NCBI GenBank assembly: GCA_035532075.1
Contig: DATKRV010000098.1
Coordinates: forward strand, 1-64,000
Length of the DNA: 64,000 bases
DNA from: CAIVND01 sp035532075
GTDB taxonomy: Bacteria; Actinomycetota; Acidimicrobiia; Acidimicrobiales; Bog-793
Direction of reading: 5' to 3'
The notes beneath the pieces were generated by a model that was not told where the DNA came from, made no database searches, and was given only the letters and a program-made list of their open reading frames with translations. Shown one piece after another: positions 1 through 9,098 of this stretch; position 1 is the stretch's first letter; each line of letters begins with the position of its first letter. The translations under genes were made by a program, and so were the position numbers.

Positions 1-1
1 G

Positions 2-1039
2 TGCATCGAGACACCGCTCGAATCACCCAACTCGAGACTCAAAGAGCGCGTCAACATCGGGGGCTATCCGGTCAAGGAGCTGGGTGGTCTCGTCTGGGGC
101 TACCTCGGTCCACTCCCGGCACCGGTGCTTCCGCCATGGGATGTACTTGTGCAGCCGAACTCTCTTCGCCAGATTGGGCAGACCGTCATCCCGTGCAACT
201 GGCTGCAGTGCCAGGAGAACGCCTCTGATCCAGTGCACAGCGTCTATCTGCACGGACACTTCTTCAAGTACATCCTCGAACGCGATGGTCTCATCGAAGA
301 TCGCGCCTCTGACCAAACAACACACCGCGCATGGACCTCGATCTCCGGGGTCAAGGGATTTGACCATGTCATCTCAAAGCGCGACGCGCACGGCGTGCAA
401 AAGGCGATGGTTTACACGGTCGAGCGAGGCGCCGAGAAATACCAGGAGCGTTGGCACTCGTACATGATCTTTCCGAACATCGCGCGCGTCGGCGGAGCGG
501 GAATCCGCTTCGAGATGCAGTTCCGCGTCCCCATGGACGACACTCACACCTATCACGTGGTCTATGACATCTACACTGCTCCAGAGGGAATCGCAATCAA
601 TCCCCCGGCAACAGTTCCCTATTACGACATTCCGATCGAAGATGAGAACGGTAGGCCTATCGTCGATTACATCCTCGCTCAGGACATGGCCGCATGGTGG
701 TCCCAAGGTCCGATTGTCGATCGCTCGCTCGAACACCTCGGAGCAACCGATACCGCAGTCATCGATTTTCGCAAAATGCTTGATGAGCAGATATCCATCG
801 TCGAAAATGGTGGAGATCCGATCAATGTCTACCGCAATCGAAAAGAGACCGGCGACGTGATCGAATGCACGCCGCGCATCAATTCGGCCACCTATCAGGG
901 TCCGACATGGGGAAGCTCTCGAGCCGCGCTTCACAAAGGCTACTGGCGCGACGACGCCGACCGGCATGGGCCACTCCTCGAGGATGTTCTCGAGCTCATG
1001 CGACGCGTTGACGAGAGGTCCTCAACTCCAACACCATGA
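2..1039 (+). CDS. Rieske-type ring-hydroxylating oxygenase, alpha subunit (5' partial)
   Basis: The reading frame is open from base 2, so the window edge cuts the gene; 345 residues remain. The missing part should hold the Rieske [2Fe-2S] domain. What is left is the catalytic domain: NWLQ...ENASDPVHSVYLHG at about residues 66-85 supplies the two histidines (about H79 and H84) of the 2-His-1-carboxylate iron site, and a later FRKMLDEQI...GGDP stretch is typical of the phenoxybenzoate/phthalate dioxygenase branch. Such enzymes add oxygen to aromatic or alicyclic substrates using electrons from a separate reductase, which is not seen here. The substrate cannot be told. It converges on the DUF3500 gene, 28 bases away. 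Confidence 0.88.
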   Translation, partial: CIETPLESPNSRLKERVNIGGYPVKELGGLVWGYLGPLPAPVLPPWDVLVQPNSLRQIGQTVIPCNWLQCQENASDPVHSVYLHGHFFKYILERDGLIEDRASDQTTHRAWTSISGVKGFDHVISKRDAHGVQKAMVYTVERGAEKYQERWHSYMIFPNIARVGGAGIRFEMQFRVPMDDTHTYHVVYDIYTAPEGIAINPPATVPYYDIPIEDENGRPIVDYILAQDMAAWWSQGPIVDRSLEHLGATDTAVIDFRKMLDEQISIVENGGDPINVYRNRKETGDVIECTPRINSATYQGPTWGSSRAALHKGYWRDDADRHGPLLEDVLELMRRVDERSSTPTP

Positions 1040-1067
1040 CCTGAGAGGCAGTCCGGCGGCGAGCAGA

Positions 1068-2240
1068 CTACGGGTTGTGGTGACGATGAAGCTGGCGGTG
1101 CTGGCGGATGTAGTCAAGGCCATAGTCGTTTCCGTTCGGAGTCCGCATCATGGTGTGGATATGACTCTTCATCGGTTCGAGCCCTTTGAACACAATGCCC
1201 GGTTCATGATCAAATTCGAGCAGTATCACTGGAGAATGCACGCGGTAATAAAAGACATCCTCGTTCGTGGTCTCACCCATCCAAGAGAAGTACGTCTCAT
1301 CGAGATGCGCCTCGATCTCACGCATCTTCGCCTCGGCAATGTCATGTGAGAGACGACCGACGTAAACGCGAATCAGGCGAACAAGCTCCTCGCGTTGGCG
1401 AGGTTCGAGTTCCCCGTATGAGATACCCTCATAATCGAGCACTACATTGTCGCAAAACGCCCCGGTGAAAAGCCCGGAAGGCATCGTCGGGGAGATTATT
1501 GCGCGTGCTCTTTGATGTGCATCGAGTGATTGGACAAGCTCGAGCGCAACATGCTCCTCGGAATCAAGGATGCGCACCCCTTTGAATCTTCCGCTCTCTG
1601 CCTCGAGAGGCTCTGACCCGAGAAAAAACGGGGTCACGACGATCTGGTCACCGAGGAGAAGGCAGTTGATGTTGAGGTGGTGACCGTCGAGCTGCCAACC
1701 CCAGGGCTCGTTCGCGGATGCCTCCCCCATCAGCGATATCCAATACATCCACTCACCAAATTCAGGAAAACCCTGTTCGTCGAGGCGACCACTGATCTCC
1801 TGGATGGTTTCATTGAGCTTCATCACCCCGCGAGCCTCGGAGAAGCCACGCTCGCCAAGCACACTTGCAACGAGACCCAGAGCAAGGTCTCGCTCGTCTT
1901 TGGAGAGCGAATCAAGCAAAAGCCCGTGACGCATCAAGAAGCGGTGGATGTTGCACCAGCGCCGCCAGTTGTCGGTATCGACGGGAAATGAAACGCCCTC
2001 GCGCGAGCCCTCGCCAAGGCCCGAGACGAACGCATTTCGAGCCTGTGCAACACGGTCGAGTGACATCTCCGAGGGGCGAAGCGGAAAGAGATCCTCGACA
2101 ACTCCAGTTGACGCGTGGACTCCCACGAATGGTCCTGCAAGTTGCCGGTCACATCCATCGATCATTGCCTGATGGCGCGGGAGCGGAGATCCGAGCATCC
2201 GCGCCGAGGCCGGAGGACTTTCACGGAGTTCATAGGTCAT
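1068..2240 (-). CDS. DUF3500 family protein
   Basis: 390 residues with ATG start. The central WGWQLDGHHLNIN segment (near residue 180) and the following VVTPFFLGSEP are the hallmark of the DUF3500 family, whose biochemical role is not established. The histidine-rich WQLDGHH motif suggests metal binding (inference). There is no signal peptide. It is the last gene of a minus-strand run: the aldolase-type gene ends 6 bases upstream and an aldo/keto reductase precedes that, so the three are likely co-transcribed and may act on one substrate. Confidence 0.8.
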   Translation of the reverse strand: MTYELRESPPASARMLGSPLPRHQAMIDGCDRQLAGPFVGVHASTGVVEDLFPLRPSEMSLDRVAQARNAFVSGLGEGSREGVSFPVDTDNWRRWCNIHRFLMRHGLLLDSLSKDERDLALGLVASVLGERGFSEARGVMKLNETIQEISGRLDEQGFPEFGEWMYWISLMGEASANEPWGWQLDGHHLNINCLLLGDQIVVTPFFLGSEPLEAESGRFKGVRILDSEEHVALELVQSLDAHQRARAIISPTMPSGLFTGAFCDNVVLDYEGISYGELEPRQREELVRLIRVYVGRLSHDIAEAKMREIEAHLDETYFSWMGETTNEDVFYYRVHSPVILLEFDHEPGIVFKGLEPMKSHIHTMMRTPNGNDYGLDYIRQHRQLHRHHNP

Positions 2241-2246
2241 GACGCG

Positions 2247-2963
2247 CTATCTCCCCGAGCGGCGGAGGCGCTCTGACTTTCTCACAAAATAATCCCAACC
2301 GATATCAAACTGCGTTGGCGACCAGCACACCGAGCGCTTCGATAGTGCCTCCTCGTCCGACGACCATGTCTTGATATCTCTTGCCGCGAGCTGGCTCGCA
2401 CAGGCGTGCTCGAGCAGGATCGTCGACATCACTGCCGCGGAGACCGTCGGTCCCGCGACGGCAACGCCATGGTGGGGAATCAAAAGCGCAGGTCGATCAC
2501 CGAGAGTTCGGGCAAGGTCCGCACCGAGCTCAGCCGTCGTAATCAACTCTCCAGTACGGGTGAAGCGGGGAATATCCGGGGGAGTGAATGGCGTCGCATC
2601 ATGTGACATTGGCAACAACGGCTGCTGGGTCGCGGCGAAGGCAACCGCATGGAAAGGGTGCGTGTGAACGACGCAGTTGACATCAGGACGCGCCCGCATA
2701 ATCTCGGTATGGATCGGGTACTCGCCGTGACGTCGACCAGATCCCTCGAGAATTTCTCCATCAAATGAGATCAACAGAACGTTTTCACGCTCGATCTCCT
2801 CAAATCCAAACAGGTGTGCCTTCATCCAGAGGCCCCGCCCTTCGGGGTCGCGGATCGAGACATGACCCCACAACATGTCGCCCAAGCCCTCATCACCAAG
2901 GATGTGGCTCGCGGTGACGATCACCCCAATCGGGTCGTCAATCTCCGTGTCTGACTTTTCCAT
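2247..2963 (-). CDS. Class II aldolase/adducin family protein
   Basis: 238 residues. Class II aldolases and epimerases bind a divalent metal by three histidines and a glutamate; here the HTHPFHAVAF motif gives two histidines, IPHHGVAVAG gives the third, and an acidic residue in the EYPIHTEI segment fits the usual pattern. The family includes L-fuculose-phosphate aldolase, ribulose-phosphate 4-epimerase and decarboxylating members, so the exact reaction is open. An AAGGAC ribosome binding site precedes the ATG. It lies between an aldo/keto reductase (31 bases upstream) and a DUF3500 gene (6 bases downstream). Confidence 0.85.
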   Translation of the reverse strand: MEKSDTEIDDPIGVIVTASHILGDEGLGDMLWGHVSIRDPEGRGLWMKAHLFGFEEIERENVLLISFDGEILEGSGRRHGEYPIHTEIMRARPDVNCVVHTHPFHAVAFAATQQPLLPMSHDATPFTPPDIPRFTRTGELITTAELGADLARTLGDRPALLIPHHGVAVAGPTVSAAVMSTILLEHACASQLAARDIKTWSSDEEALSKRSVCWSPTQFDIGWDYFVRKSERLRRSGR

Positions 2964-2994
2964 GGCAGTCCTTCGGTTGTGGTTCGAATACGTT

Positions 2995-3939
2995 TCAGGA
3001 GAGCGCGGCAGCCTCGAGTTCGTTCATCTCGGCCACGCTGTAGTACCCACGCGCGACAGCCTCAACAGCATCTTGCACGTGCTTGGGCTCGGAGAATCCG
3101 AGAATCGCCGTCGTGACGCCCGGCGTTGAGATCACGTAGCGAATCGCGGTGGAAACCACCGATTCATGATGTTTTTCCGCGAACGCGCGAATCTTCTCAA
3201 TGCGCTCGCCGGCCGTCTCTTCGGTTGCCAGTATTCCGCGACCAAGCACCTGGATCGCCATGACGCCAACACCATGTTGTTGGGCAGTCGCGATTACCTT
3301 TTTGTAATCGGCACCGGCATGGCCATCCGGCATGGCCACTCCGGCAGAGGGATTTAGCAGGGAAAAAGATGCATTGATCGATCCGAACGTGCCCGATTCA
3401 AGGGCCTCCACAATTGCACCTGGATCCCCACCGAAGGAGGTGAAGCCGGTCGTGCGTATCACCTTCGCGTCAAGTAACTCCTGCAACGCGCTCGCGACGC
3501 CGTTCTTGCCAAAGACCTCCCGAAGGTTGAGAAGGGCACCGACATTCATGATCTCGCCCTCTTCGTGTTCGTAGGCGATTCGGTTATGAGAGAGAAGCAC
3601 ATCGACGCGATCTACTCCAAGCCGTGCGAGGTTCTCTTCAAATCCCTTCAGAACCGCCGAACGGGGATCCTTGAGATCCTCTGGCTGAAGGCAGAATTTC
3701 GTCGAAATCGATGGCCGGGCTCCGAGCTCGGCAAGCGCGCGACCCAAATTGGTCTCCGATGTTCCCCAACCGTAGGCATACGCCGTGTCAAAGTAGGTGA
3801 TACCAAGCTCGATCGCGAGACCGATGGTTTCGATCCGAAGGTCTTCGTCCTCACCAACCATCAGACGCGCATTCGGACCGCATCCGAACCCAAGAACAGG
3901 AAGTTCAACTCCTGAGTCGCCCAGCTCACGATGATCCAC
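2995..3939 (-). CDS. Aldo/keto reductase
   Basis: 314 residues. AKR-fold features are clear: an LGFGCG start, the DTAYAYGWGTSETNLG motif with the catalytic Asp and Tyr near residues 50-55, STKF, LLSHN and a C-terminal LGFSEPKHVQDAV cofactor-binding stretch. It should reduce or oxidise a carbonyl or sugar with NADP(H). I chose the GTG at 3939 because GAGGAGGT lies just upstream; a GTG at 3945 would fall against the binding site. It is the first gene of the AKR, aldolase, DUF3500 run, whose promoter should lie in 3946-4164. Confidence 0.9.
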   Translation of the reverse strand: MDHRELGDSGVELPVLGFGCGPNARLMVGEDEDLRIETIGLAIELGITYFDTAYAYGWGTSETNLGRALAELGARPSISTKFCLQPEDLKDPRSAVLKGFEENLARLGVDRVDVLLSHNRIAYEHEEGEIMNVGALLNLREVFGKNGVASALQELLDAKVIRTTGFTSFGGDPGAIVEALESGTFGSINASFSLLNPSAGVAMPDGHAGADYKKVIATAQQHGVGVMAIQVLGRGILATEETAGERIEKIRAFAEKHHESVVSTAIRYVISTPGVTTAILGFSEPKHVQDAVEAVARGYYSVAEMNELEAAALS

Positions 3940-3945
3940 TGCCAC

Positions 3946-4164
3946 CTCCTCTACGTCACAGAGCGGTCAGCCCGCCCTGCCAACTGTTCAACAGGATCCA
4001 AAGGATCTGATCCCACAACTCGAAAGCTCAATCTTCTCGATCGACTGGACCGACCATACGCTCGCTTTCGGCGAGCGACGTTCCACAACAATATCCATCG
4101 TTGCATCGCGGCGGTAACTGGGCAGATCCCACAACTCATAGCCAGCACGGTCATGAATTTCCCG
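3946..4164. other. Intergenic region with a short direct repeat and hairpin
   Basis: This 219-base gap separates the zinc-ribbon gene from the aldo/keto reductase operon. It contains GATCCCACAACTC twice (4009-4021 and 4125-4137) and a 7-bp stem CGCTCGC/GCGAGCG at 4059-4077 with a 5-base loop. The hairpin lacks a T run, so it is a weak terminator candidate; the 13-bp repeat could be an operator. Neither role is shown. Confidence 0.35.
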
Positions 4165-4890
4165 TCATGGCACCAAAATGCGACCGCATTGATCGCAGTG
4201 CACAAGTTCCATTGCATTCACGTGACGGAGACGGTCGACCTCGGTCGCCGAAAGCGCCAGATTGCAACCTGAGCACATTCCATGCACAAGGCGGGCAGCC
4301 CCGATTCCTCCAAGACGCGCGCGCAGTCGGTTGTACTCATTCAAGAGCGATTCCGGCACGGAGAGGGCGAGCGCGTTCCTTTGCGAGACAATCTCGTCAA
4401 GCTGAATCATGAGCTCGCGCCGTTCCTTTGTCATTGCCTCATGGTCAGCCCGCGCCTGACTGTGGAGCCGTTGTTGTGTCTCGTGGGCCCTGTTGAGGAG
4501 AGCCTCAAGTGGCTCGATCAACTCCATCAACTCAAGTTCCTCATCCTCAAGGGTGCGTTTGCGTTCTATCAGCGAGTTCATCTCCTTCGACATCGCTGCC
4601 TGGTCGCGAAACGACCCACTCGAATCGCTGCGCAGCCGATCATTGATCTCACCTACCCTTCGATCGAGATCGCGCACCTTGTCTTCGATCTCGGACTGAC
4701 GAACGATGTAGGCGTCGCGTTCCATTCGCTGTGCCCTGGTTGACCCATCGATCGAGACGGACTGTTCGTGAAGCGCGGCGATCTGCGCGAGCAACGGGTG
4801 ATTGTCGATCTGATGACGGAGTTGGTCGTGTCGGATGTCCTCTTCTTGCACCTCGAGGAGGAGTTCGAACGGATTCTGATGGTCGGTCAT
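4165..4890 (-). CDS. C4-type zinc ribbon domain protein, coiled-coil
   Basis: 241 residues. Residues about 10-180 are rich in Glu, Arg, Leu and Gln and should form a long antiparallel coiled coil; the C-terminus has CSGCNLALS...HCDQCGRILVP, two CxxC pairs that bind zinc. This matches the CT398/DUF164 family, widespread in bacteria and thought to bind nucleic acid or act as a chaperone-like factor; no enzymatic role is known. The upstream inositol-phosphatase-like gene stops 18 bases before the ATG, so the two are likely one transcript. Confidence 0.85.
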   Translation of the reverse strand: MTDHQNPFELLLEVQEEDIRHDQLRHQIDNHPLLAQIAALHEQSVSIDGSTRAQRMERDAYIVRQSEIEDKVRDLDRRVGEINDRLRSDSSGSFRDQAAMSKEMNSLIERKRTLEDEELELMELIEPLEALLNRAHETQQRLHSQARADHEAMTKERRELMIQLDEIVSQRNALALSVPESLLNEYNRLRARLGGIGAARLVHGMCSGCNLALSATEVDRLRHVNAMELVHCDQCGRILVP

Positions 4891-4908
4891 CTCGTCTCCA
4901 TCATCGCG

Positions 4909-5691
4909 TCATTCATAAGAGCGTGCGCCGTGGCGCTTCGGGGCCGCGAGCGACGCTGTCTGGAGTTCTCGAGCGAGTGCTGCCGTTCCTGCCGCGACCG
5001 GACTTCGCCTGCCCGCGTACTCGCGAGTCACCAGATCCCGACCAGAGACATCAAGAACCGTCGCTCCCGCCTCTTGGCAGATGAGCATTGCTGCAAGGTA
5101 GTCCCAAGGTCCATGGGAGTTCTCTCCACAATCAAGATAGGCATCGAGCGAACCCTCTGCCACCGCGCACAGGTCAAGGGCAATTGCGCCAAGAGCTCGA
5201 TACTGGGCCCATCCAAGATGCATCTCCGGATAACCAGAGAGACCGACGATCGCGTGGTTCAGCGTCTGCGTCGCGCTTGGAGCGATATGCGTGCCATTGC
5301 GGAGCGCGCCGTCGCCACGCACGGCCTCATAGCGAACTTTCGATGCCTGATTGATGACCACCGCGGCAAGTGGTCCTGAAGGGTCAAGAACACAGATGCT
5401 TGTCGCGTACCACGGAAGATTCCGCGAAGCGTTGGTTGAACCGTCGATAGGATCGATGACTGCGAACAACTCACGCTCAGCAAAATGCACTCCACTCTCT
5501 TCGGAGAGCACTCCGAATCCCCTCTCGGTGAGATATTGCACACCCACCGCGTCGGCGGCGACATCAATACGATATTGACCTGGGCGATTGCCCTGCGCGC
5601 GCCAGTCGGAGACCTCACGAACGGCAAGGTCAATTTCCTCAGCACAACCAACGAGGGCCTCGATCAGTCCTGCTGGCTCCATGCCTCCCAC
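4909..5691 (-). CDS. Inositol monophosphatase family protein
   Basis: About 260 residues. The Mg-dependent phosphatase signatures are present: LSEES (first metal Glu), DPIDGSTNASR (metal Asp pair plus GST loop) and GPWDYLAAMLICQEAGA near the C-terminus. Members hydrolyse myo-inositol-1-phosphate, histidinol phosphate or related sugar phosphates; in actinobacteria inositol phosphates feed mycothiol and phosphoinositides. Substrate is uncertain. A GTG start at 5691 or the ATG at 5682 are both possible; GGGAGG sits almost against the latter. A divergent gene starts 80 bases away. Confidence 0.85.
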   Translation of the reverse strand: MGGMEPAGLIEALVGCAEEIDLAVREVSDWRAQGNRPGQYRIDVAADAVGVQYLTERGFGVLSEESGVHFAERELFAVIDPIDGSTNASRNLPWYATSICVLDPSGPLAAVVINQASKVRYEAVRGDGALRNGTHIAPSATQTLNHAIVGLSGYPEMHLGWAQYRALGAIALDLCAVAEGSLDAYLDCGENSHGPWDYLAAMLICQEAGATVLDVSGRDLVTREYAGRRSPVAAGTAALARELQTASLAAPKRHGARSYE

Positions 5692-5771
5692 GCTAGGCGC
5701 GCATACACCATTTGTGCGAGGAGGCGCGACGATCAGCGTGGGTGGCGCGATGTCCGCCTACACTCGACTCC

Positions 5772-6338
5772 ATGGCGGTAATCGACGTTGCCGGGTATGT
5801 CACCGAACTCAAAGACCACTGTGTCGACCACGGGTTTCATGTTCACGATGAACGACACTTCGTCGAGACCTATTCGCTCCGTCAGTTCTGGGAGGTCGAC
5901 CTTCATCCCGAAGAGGGATGTGGTGGACCGATCGACCTCCATCTCGCGCTTGAGGTCAGCCCGCGTACGCTGCTCGGATTTGAAGACGCAGTACTCGCAC
6001 TCGCCGAGGGGGACGACCCACCAGACGACTGGCATTTTCCGCTCACCTTCAATTGGGGGATACCTCCCCTGCCAAAGGCCCCAGACCTCCTGCGACTCGC
6101 GATCGACCTCGCCGGCATCGGCGAAATGGAGTTGCCACTCGAGATCTCGGCGACCGATTCGTTTGGTTCGGTTACTGACCCTCCGGTGCGAAGACTCTCG
6201 ATCGTCGCGCGACAGCACGTCTCGCTTACCCGCGTCCTCGCCGGTGAGGAACTACTCTGCGAGACGCTCGAGCGGACGCTCTCCGTGAGCCGCTTTCTTC
6301 TCGAGGCAACACCGCGTTGGCTTGGCGAGACCGACTGA
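5772..6338 (+). CDS. Hypothetical protein, 188 aa
   Basis: I do not recognise a family. The product starts MAVIDVAGYVTEL at the ATG at 5772; a longer frame to 5712 would run into the divergent phosphatase promoter. It is a soluble acidic protein with no signal peptide or membrane segment, several Trp/His residues (FWEVDLHPEE, DDWHFPLTFNW) and a helical C-terminus ending near WLGETD. Codon use resembles the neighbours, so it is likely real. It converges with pepA 24 bases on. Confidence 0.7.
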   Translation: MAVIDVAGYVTELKDHCVDHGFHVHDERHFVETYSLRQFWEVDLHPEEGCGGPIDLHLALEVSPRTLLGFEDAVLALAEGDDPPDDWHFPLTFNWGIPPLPKAPDLLRLAIDLAGIGEMELPLEISATDSFGSVTDPPVRRLSIVARQHVSLTRVLAGEELLCETLERTLSVSRFLLEATPRWLGETD

Positions 6339-6362
6339 CCTTGGTTGGAGCAGGCCCTTCGA

Positions 6363-7868
6363 CTACGGGAGAACCGTGATTCCCTCGGCTCCTTCGCGTC
6401 GCGCGCCACCGCACGGCCGATAGTTCTCGAGCAGTGCAAGCAGCGTGCGCACCCCAAACCCGGAACCACCCTTTCGCACAAGTCCCCGGTCCTCATCTGA
6501 CCAGGCAGGTCCGGCAATATCAAGATGGACCCACGGCACCTCGTCGACAAACTCCTCAAGCAAGATTGCCGCACTGATGGTTCCCGCCTGTCCGGTCGCA
6601 CCAATATTTTTCATATCGGCGATCTCGGATTCGATATGGCTGTGATACCCAGTCGGGAGCGGCAGTGGCCAGAGCGCCTCGCCGGCCTCGCGACCTGCGG
6701 CGAGCACCTGGTGGATCAGCTCGTCGTCGTTCCCGAGGACGCCAGCTATTTGCGACCCAAGTGCAACGACACATGCTCCCGTCAGCGTCGCGAGATCGAT
6801 TATCGCGTCGGGCTTACCCTCGGCTGCGAATGCCAGCGCATCAGCAAGGATAAGACGGCCCTCGGCATCGGTGTTGAGTACCTCGATGGTCTTCCCATTG
6901 CGCGTCTTAAGCACGTCGCCCGGCTTGGTTGCAGTTCCGGAGGGCATGTTCTCCGTGAGCGGAATAAAACCTATCGCGCGTACATTGACTCCGAGACGCG
7001 CGCAGACCGAGAGCGTTGCGAGCACCGCTGCCGCGCCGGACATATCCATCTTCATCGTCATCATTCCCGTACCGGTCTTCAGGGAAAGTCCACCGGAATC
7101 GAAGGTTATGCCCTTCCCCACGAGCGCAACGACTGGCACTCCATCTGATTGCACTTCAGGCTCATAGGTAAGTGTGATGAACCGGGGTGGTTTGATCGAA
7201 CCTGCCGCGACGCCGAGCAGTCCGCCCATCCGCTCCTTGGCAATTCGGTCTTCGTCGAAGATCTCGATACCAAGGCCGGACGCAATCGCGGTCTCCTGGG
7301 CAATCTTGGAAAAATCGATTGGGGCAAGATCACCAGCTGGCGTGTTGATGAGGTCACGCGCGAGAGAGACCGCCTCGCCGACAGCCATTGCCCGTTCCGT
7401 GGCCACGGCGACCAGCGTTTCGTCCGCGTCGACGAATTCGACATATTCGAGCGTAGAAGGGTTCGGCTCCGAGCGAAACCGATCAAGGTGGTAGCTCGCG
7501 AGTTCAATCCCGATACCGAGCAGTTCAGCAGCCGCATCGCGCTGCACGCCGGGAAATTCAACTCCATCGAGCGAAATGAGAACTCCGAGGTAACGTTTTG
7601 CGACACGGGCGATCGATGCCCCCGCCCTGCGAAGGACCTCCGGTGTGATCTTCTCGATTTCGCCGATTCCAACAAAGAGGCTTGAAACGTCACCGTCAGC
7701 ATCAACGATCAGTGTCTCACCGACCTTCGCACCAAACCCGCGACGTTTTGCGGCGGCGCCGTCAAGTACGGCAGCTTTTCCGAAGGGCTCAAATCCATCG
7801 GCAACGAAATGCACGACGAGATCGGTCTCGACCGACCGTGTCGCCGCCCAACGAAGAGCTACTGCCAT
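6363..7868 (-). CDS. pepA: Leucyl aminopeptidase (M17 family)
   Basis: 501 residues, usual for the family. The C-terminal catalytic domain has GKGITFDSGGLSLK, MKMDMSGAAAVL and the signature NTDAEGRLILADAL, which hold the two-metal site and catalytic Lys/Arg. The N-terminal about 160 residues form the regulatory macro-like domain. The enzyme removes N-terminal amino acids from cytosolic peptides and may have a DNA-binding role as in E. coli PepA. I chose the ATG at 7868, which has GAGGG nine bases upstream, over the GTG at 7874. Confidence 0.95.
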   Translation of the reverse strand: MAVALRWAATRSVETDLVVHFVADGFEPFGKAAVLDGAAAKRRGFGAKVGETLIVDADGDVSSLFVGIGEIEKITPEVLRRAGASIARVAKRYLGVLISLDGVEFPGVQRDAAAELLGIGIELASYHLDRFRSEPNPSTLEYVEFVDADETLVAVATERAMAVGEAVSLARDLINTPAGDLAPIDFSKIAQETAIASGLGIEIFDEDRIAKERMGGLLGVAAGSIKPPRFITLTYEPEVQSDGVPVVALVGKGITFDSGGLSLKTGTGMMTMKMDMSGAAAVLATLSVCARLGVNVRAIGFIPLTENMPSGTATKPGDVLKTRNGKTIEVLNTDAEGRLILADALAFAAEGKPDAIIDLATLTGACVVALGSQIAGVLGNDDELIHQVLAAGREAGEALWPLPLPTGYHSHIESEIADMKNIGATGQAGTISAAILLEEFVDEVPWVHLDIAGPAWSDEDRGLVRKGGSGFGVRTLLALLENYRPCGGARREGAEGITVLP

Positions 7869-7978
7869 ATCCACTCACCCTCAACTTTCACAACGGCTCA
7901 ATATCCACAACGTCTCGGCATCCAATGAAGAATCGGCGTCCTCGCGTGGTGCGACGCGGCCAGTGGACTCTGGCAATC

Positions 7979-8521
7979 CTAGGGGAGGTCGCGATGCTGC
8001 ACGGGATGTAGTTCCTCCTGACTCCTCGCCAAGGTCCAGACAAGATCCGACAGCCGGTTGAGGTAGGTCTTGACATGCGAACCTCCAATATCGAGTCCCA
8101 CCGCGAGTCGTTCGGCCCGTCGAACAACCGTGCGTGCGACATCAAGTTGCGCGGCAGCACGGGTCTCTCCCGGAACCGCGAAATTCGGAGCGAGTTTTAG
8201 CGTCGCATACACCCGGTCGATATCGAGTTCGAGGAGTTCCACCATCGCTTGGGTTACCGCTGTAGCCCCGGGCTCAAGTTTCGATCGCTCCAATCTCGAC
8301 GTCGTCACCTCGGCCATGAGGATCCAGAGATCGCGCTCGATCCTCTGAAGAAGGTCATCGAGCCAGCCTCCTCGCGCGGCCTCTGCTCTTGCCAAACCGA
8401 GAAAGGCCTGAGCCTCGTCGACCGTGCCGACGAGTTCAATCGCAAGGTCGTCCTTTCGGACTCGTCCGCCCTGACGCAGCGATGTCGTGCCGTCATCGCC
8501 CCGGCGGGTATAGATCTTCAT
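7979..8521 (-). CDS. pduO: ATP:cob(I)alamin adenosyltransferase, PduO type
   Basis: 180 residues. The N-terminus MKIYTRRGDDGTTSL...GRVRKDD is the ATP-binding loop of the PduO family, followed by VGTVDEAQAFLG and a helical bundle; RAERLAVG near residue 140 is the conserved Arg/Glu segment that contacts ATP. It transfers the adenosyl group from ATP to cob(I)alamin to make coenzyme B12 (from cofactor salvage or synthesis). A start three codons earlier exists, but the family begins at MKIYTRRGD. pepA follows 110 bases downstream; an Rrf2 regulator is divergent. Confidence 0.92.
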   Translation of the reverse strand: MKIYTRRGDDGTTSLRQGGRVRKDDLAIELVGTVDEAQAFLGLARAEAARGGWLDDLLQRIERDLWILMAEVTTSRLERSKLEPGATAVTQAMVELLELDIDRVYATLKLAPNFAVPGETRAAAQLDVARTVVRRAERLAVGLDIGGSHVKTYLNRLSDLVWTLARSQEELHPVQHRDLP

Positions 8522-8651
8522 GGTCTGCACTTTAGAAGGAAAATCCGCCCAACCAACCCACGCACCAAGAGAGCAGCGGCAGATTGGCGCCCGAACGTCG
8601 CCTCTCGCGACGCGGCGGCGGATCCACCTCTCACCGTCCTACGATAGGGGT

Positions 8652-9098
8652 ATGAGGGTATCGACGCGAGGCGACTATGCGAGCAGGGCGCTGCTCTCAC
8701 TTGCGCTGCGCGAAGGAGACACAGCGCCGACGTCGGTCCGTGACATCGCCGAGCGTACGGGCCTCCCCCAGCCCTATCTCGAGCAGATCCTCCTTGCCCT
8801 CAAGGGCGCGGGTATCGTCATCTCAAAACGCGGCGTCGGTGGAGGATATGTCCTCGCGAGACCGGCTGAACAGATCACCCTCGGCGCGATCGTCAGCGCG
8901 GTCGACGGACCGATCGTGGTCGGAGATTTCGGTGAGCCACACGCAAACGGCGCCTGCGACCACGAAGGACAGTGCACGCTGCTCGCGGTCTGGTCCGAGG
9001 TTGGCGAACACATGCGACACCATCTCGACTCGTTCACCCTCGCGGACATGGTTGCGCGTGCGCGCGGCATGGCGCCGATGCTCGCTCCACTTGACTGA
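8652..9098 (+). CDS. Rrf2 family transcriptional regulator
   Basis: 148 residues, starting MRVSTRGDYASRALL, the standard Rrf2 opening. A winged helix covers about residues 1-75, with the PQPYLEQIL recognition helix and GGGY wing. Two cysteines, C102 and C108, are spaced C-x5-C before LAVW, matching the second and third cluster ligands of IscR; the first ligand position is a proline (about P96). So it may bind a labile Fe-S cluster with another ligand, or sense thiols. TACGAT at 8640-8645 lies only 6 bases before the ATG, which would fit a leaderless mRNA. The target is unknown. Confidence 0.9.
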   Translation: MRVSTRGDYASRALLSLALREGDTAPTSVRDIAERTGLPQPYLEQILLALKGAGIVISKRGVGGGYVLARPAEQITLGAIVSAVDGPIVVGDFGEPHANGACDHEGQCTLLAVWSEVGEHMRHHLDSFTLADMVARARGMAPMLAPLD

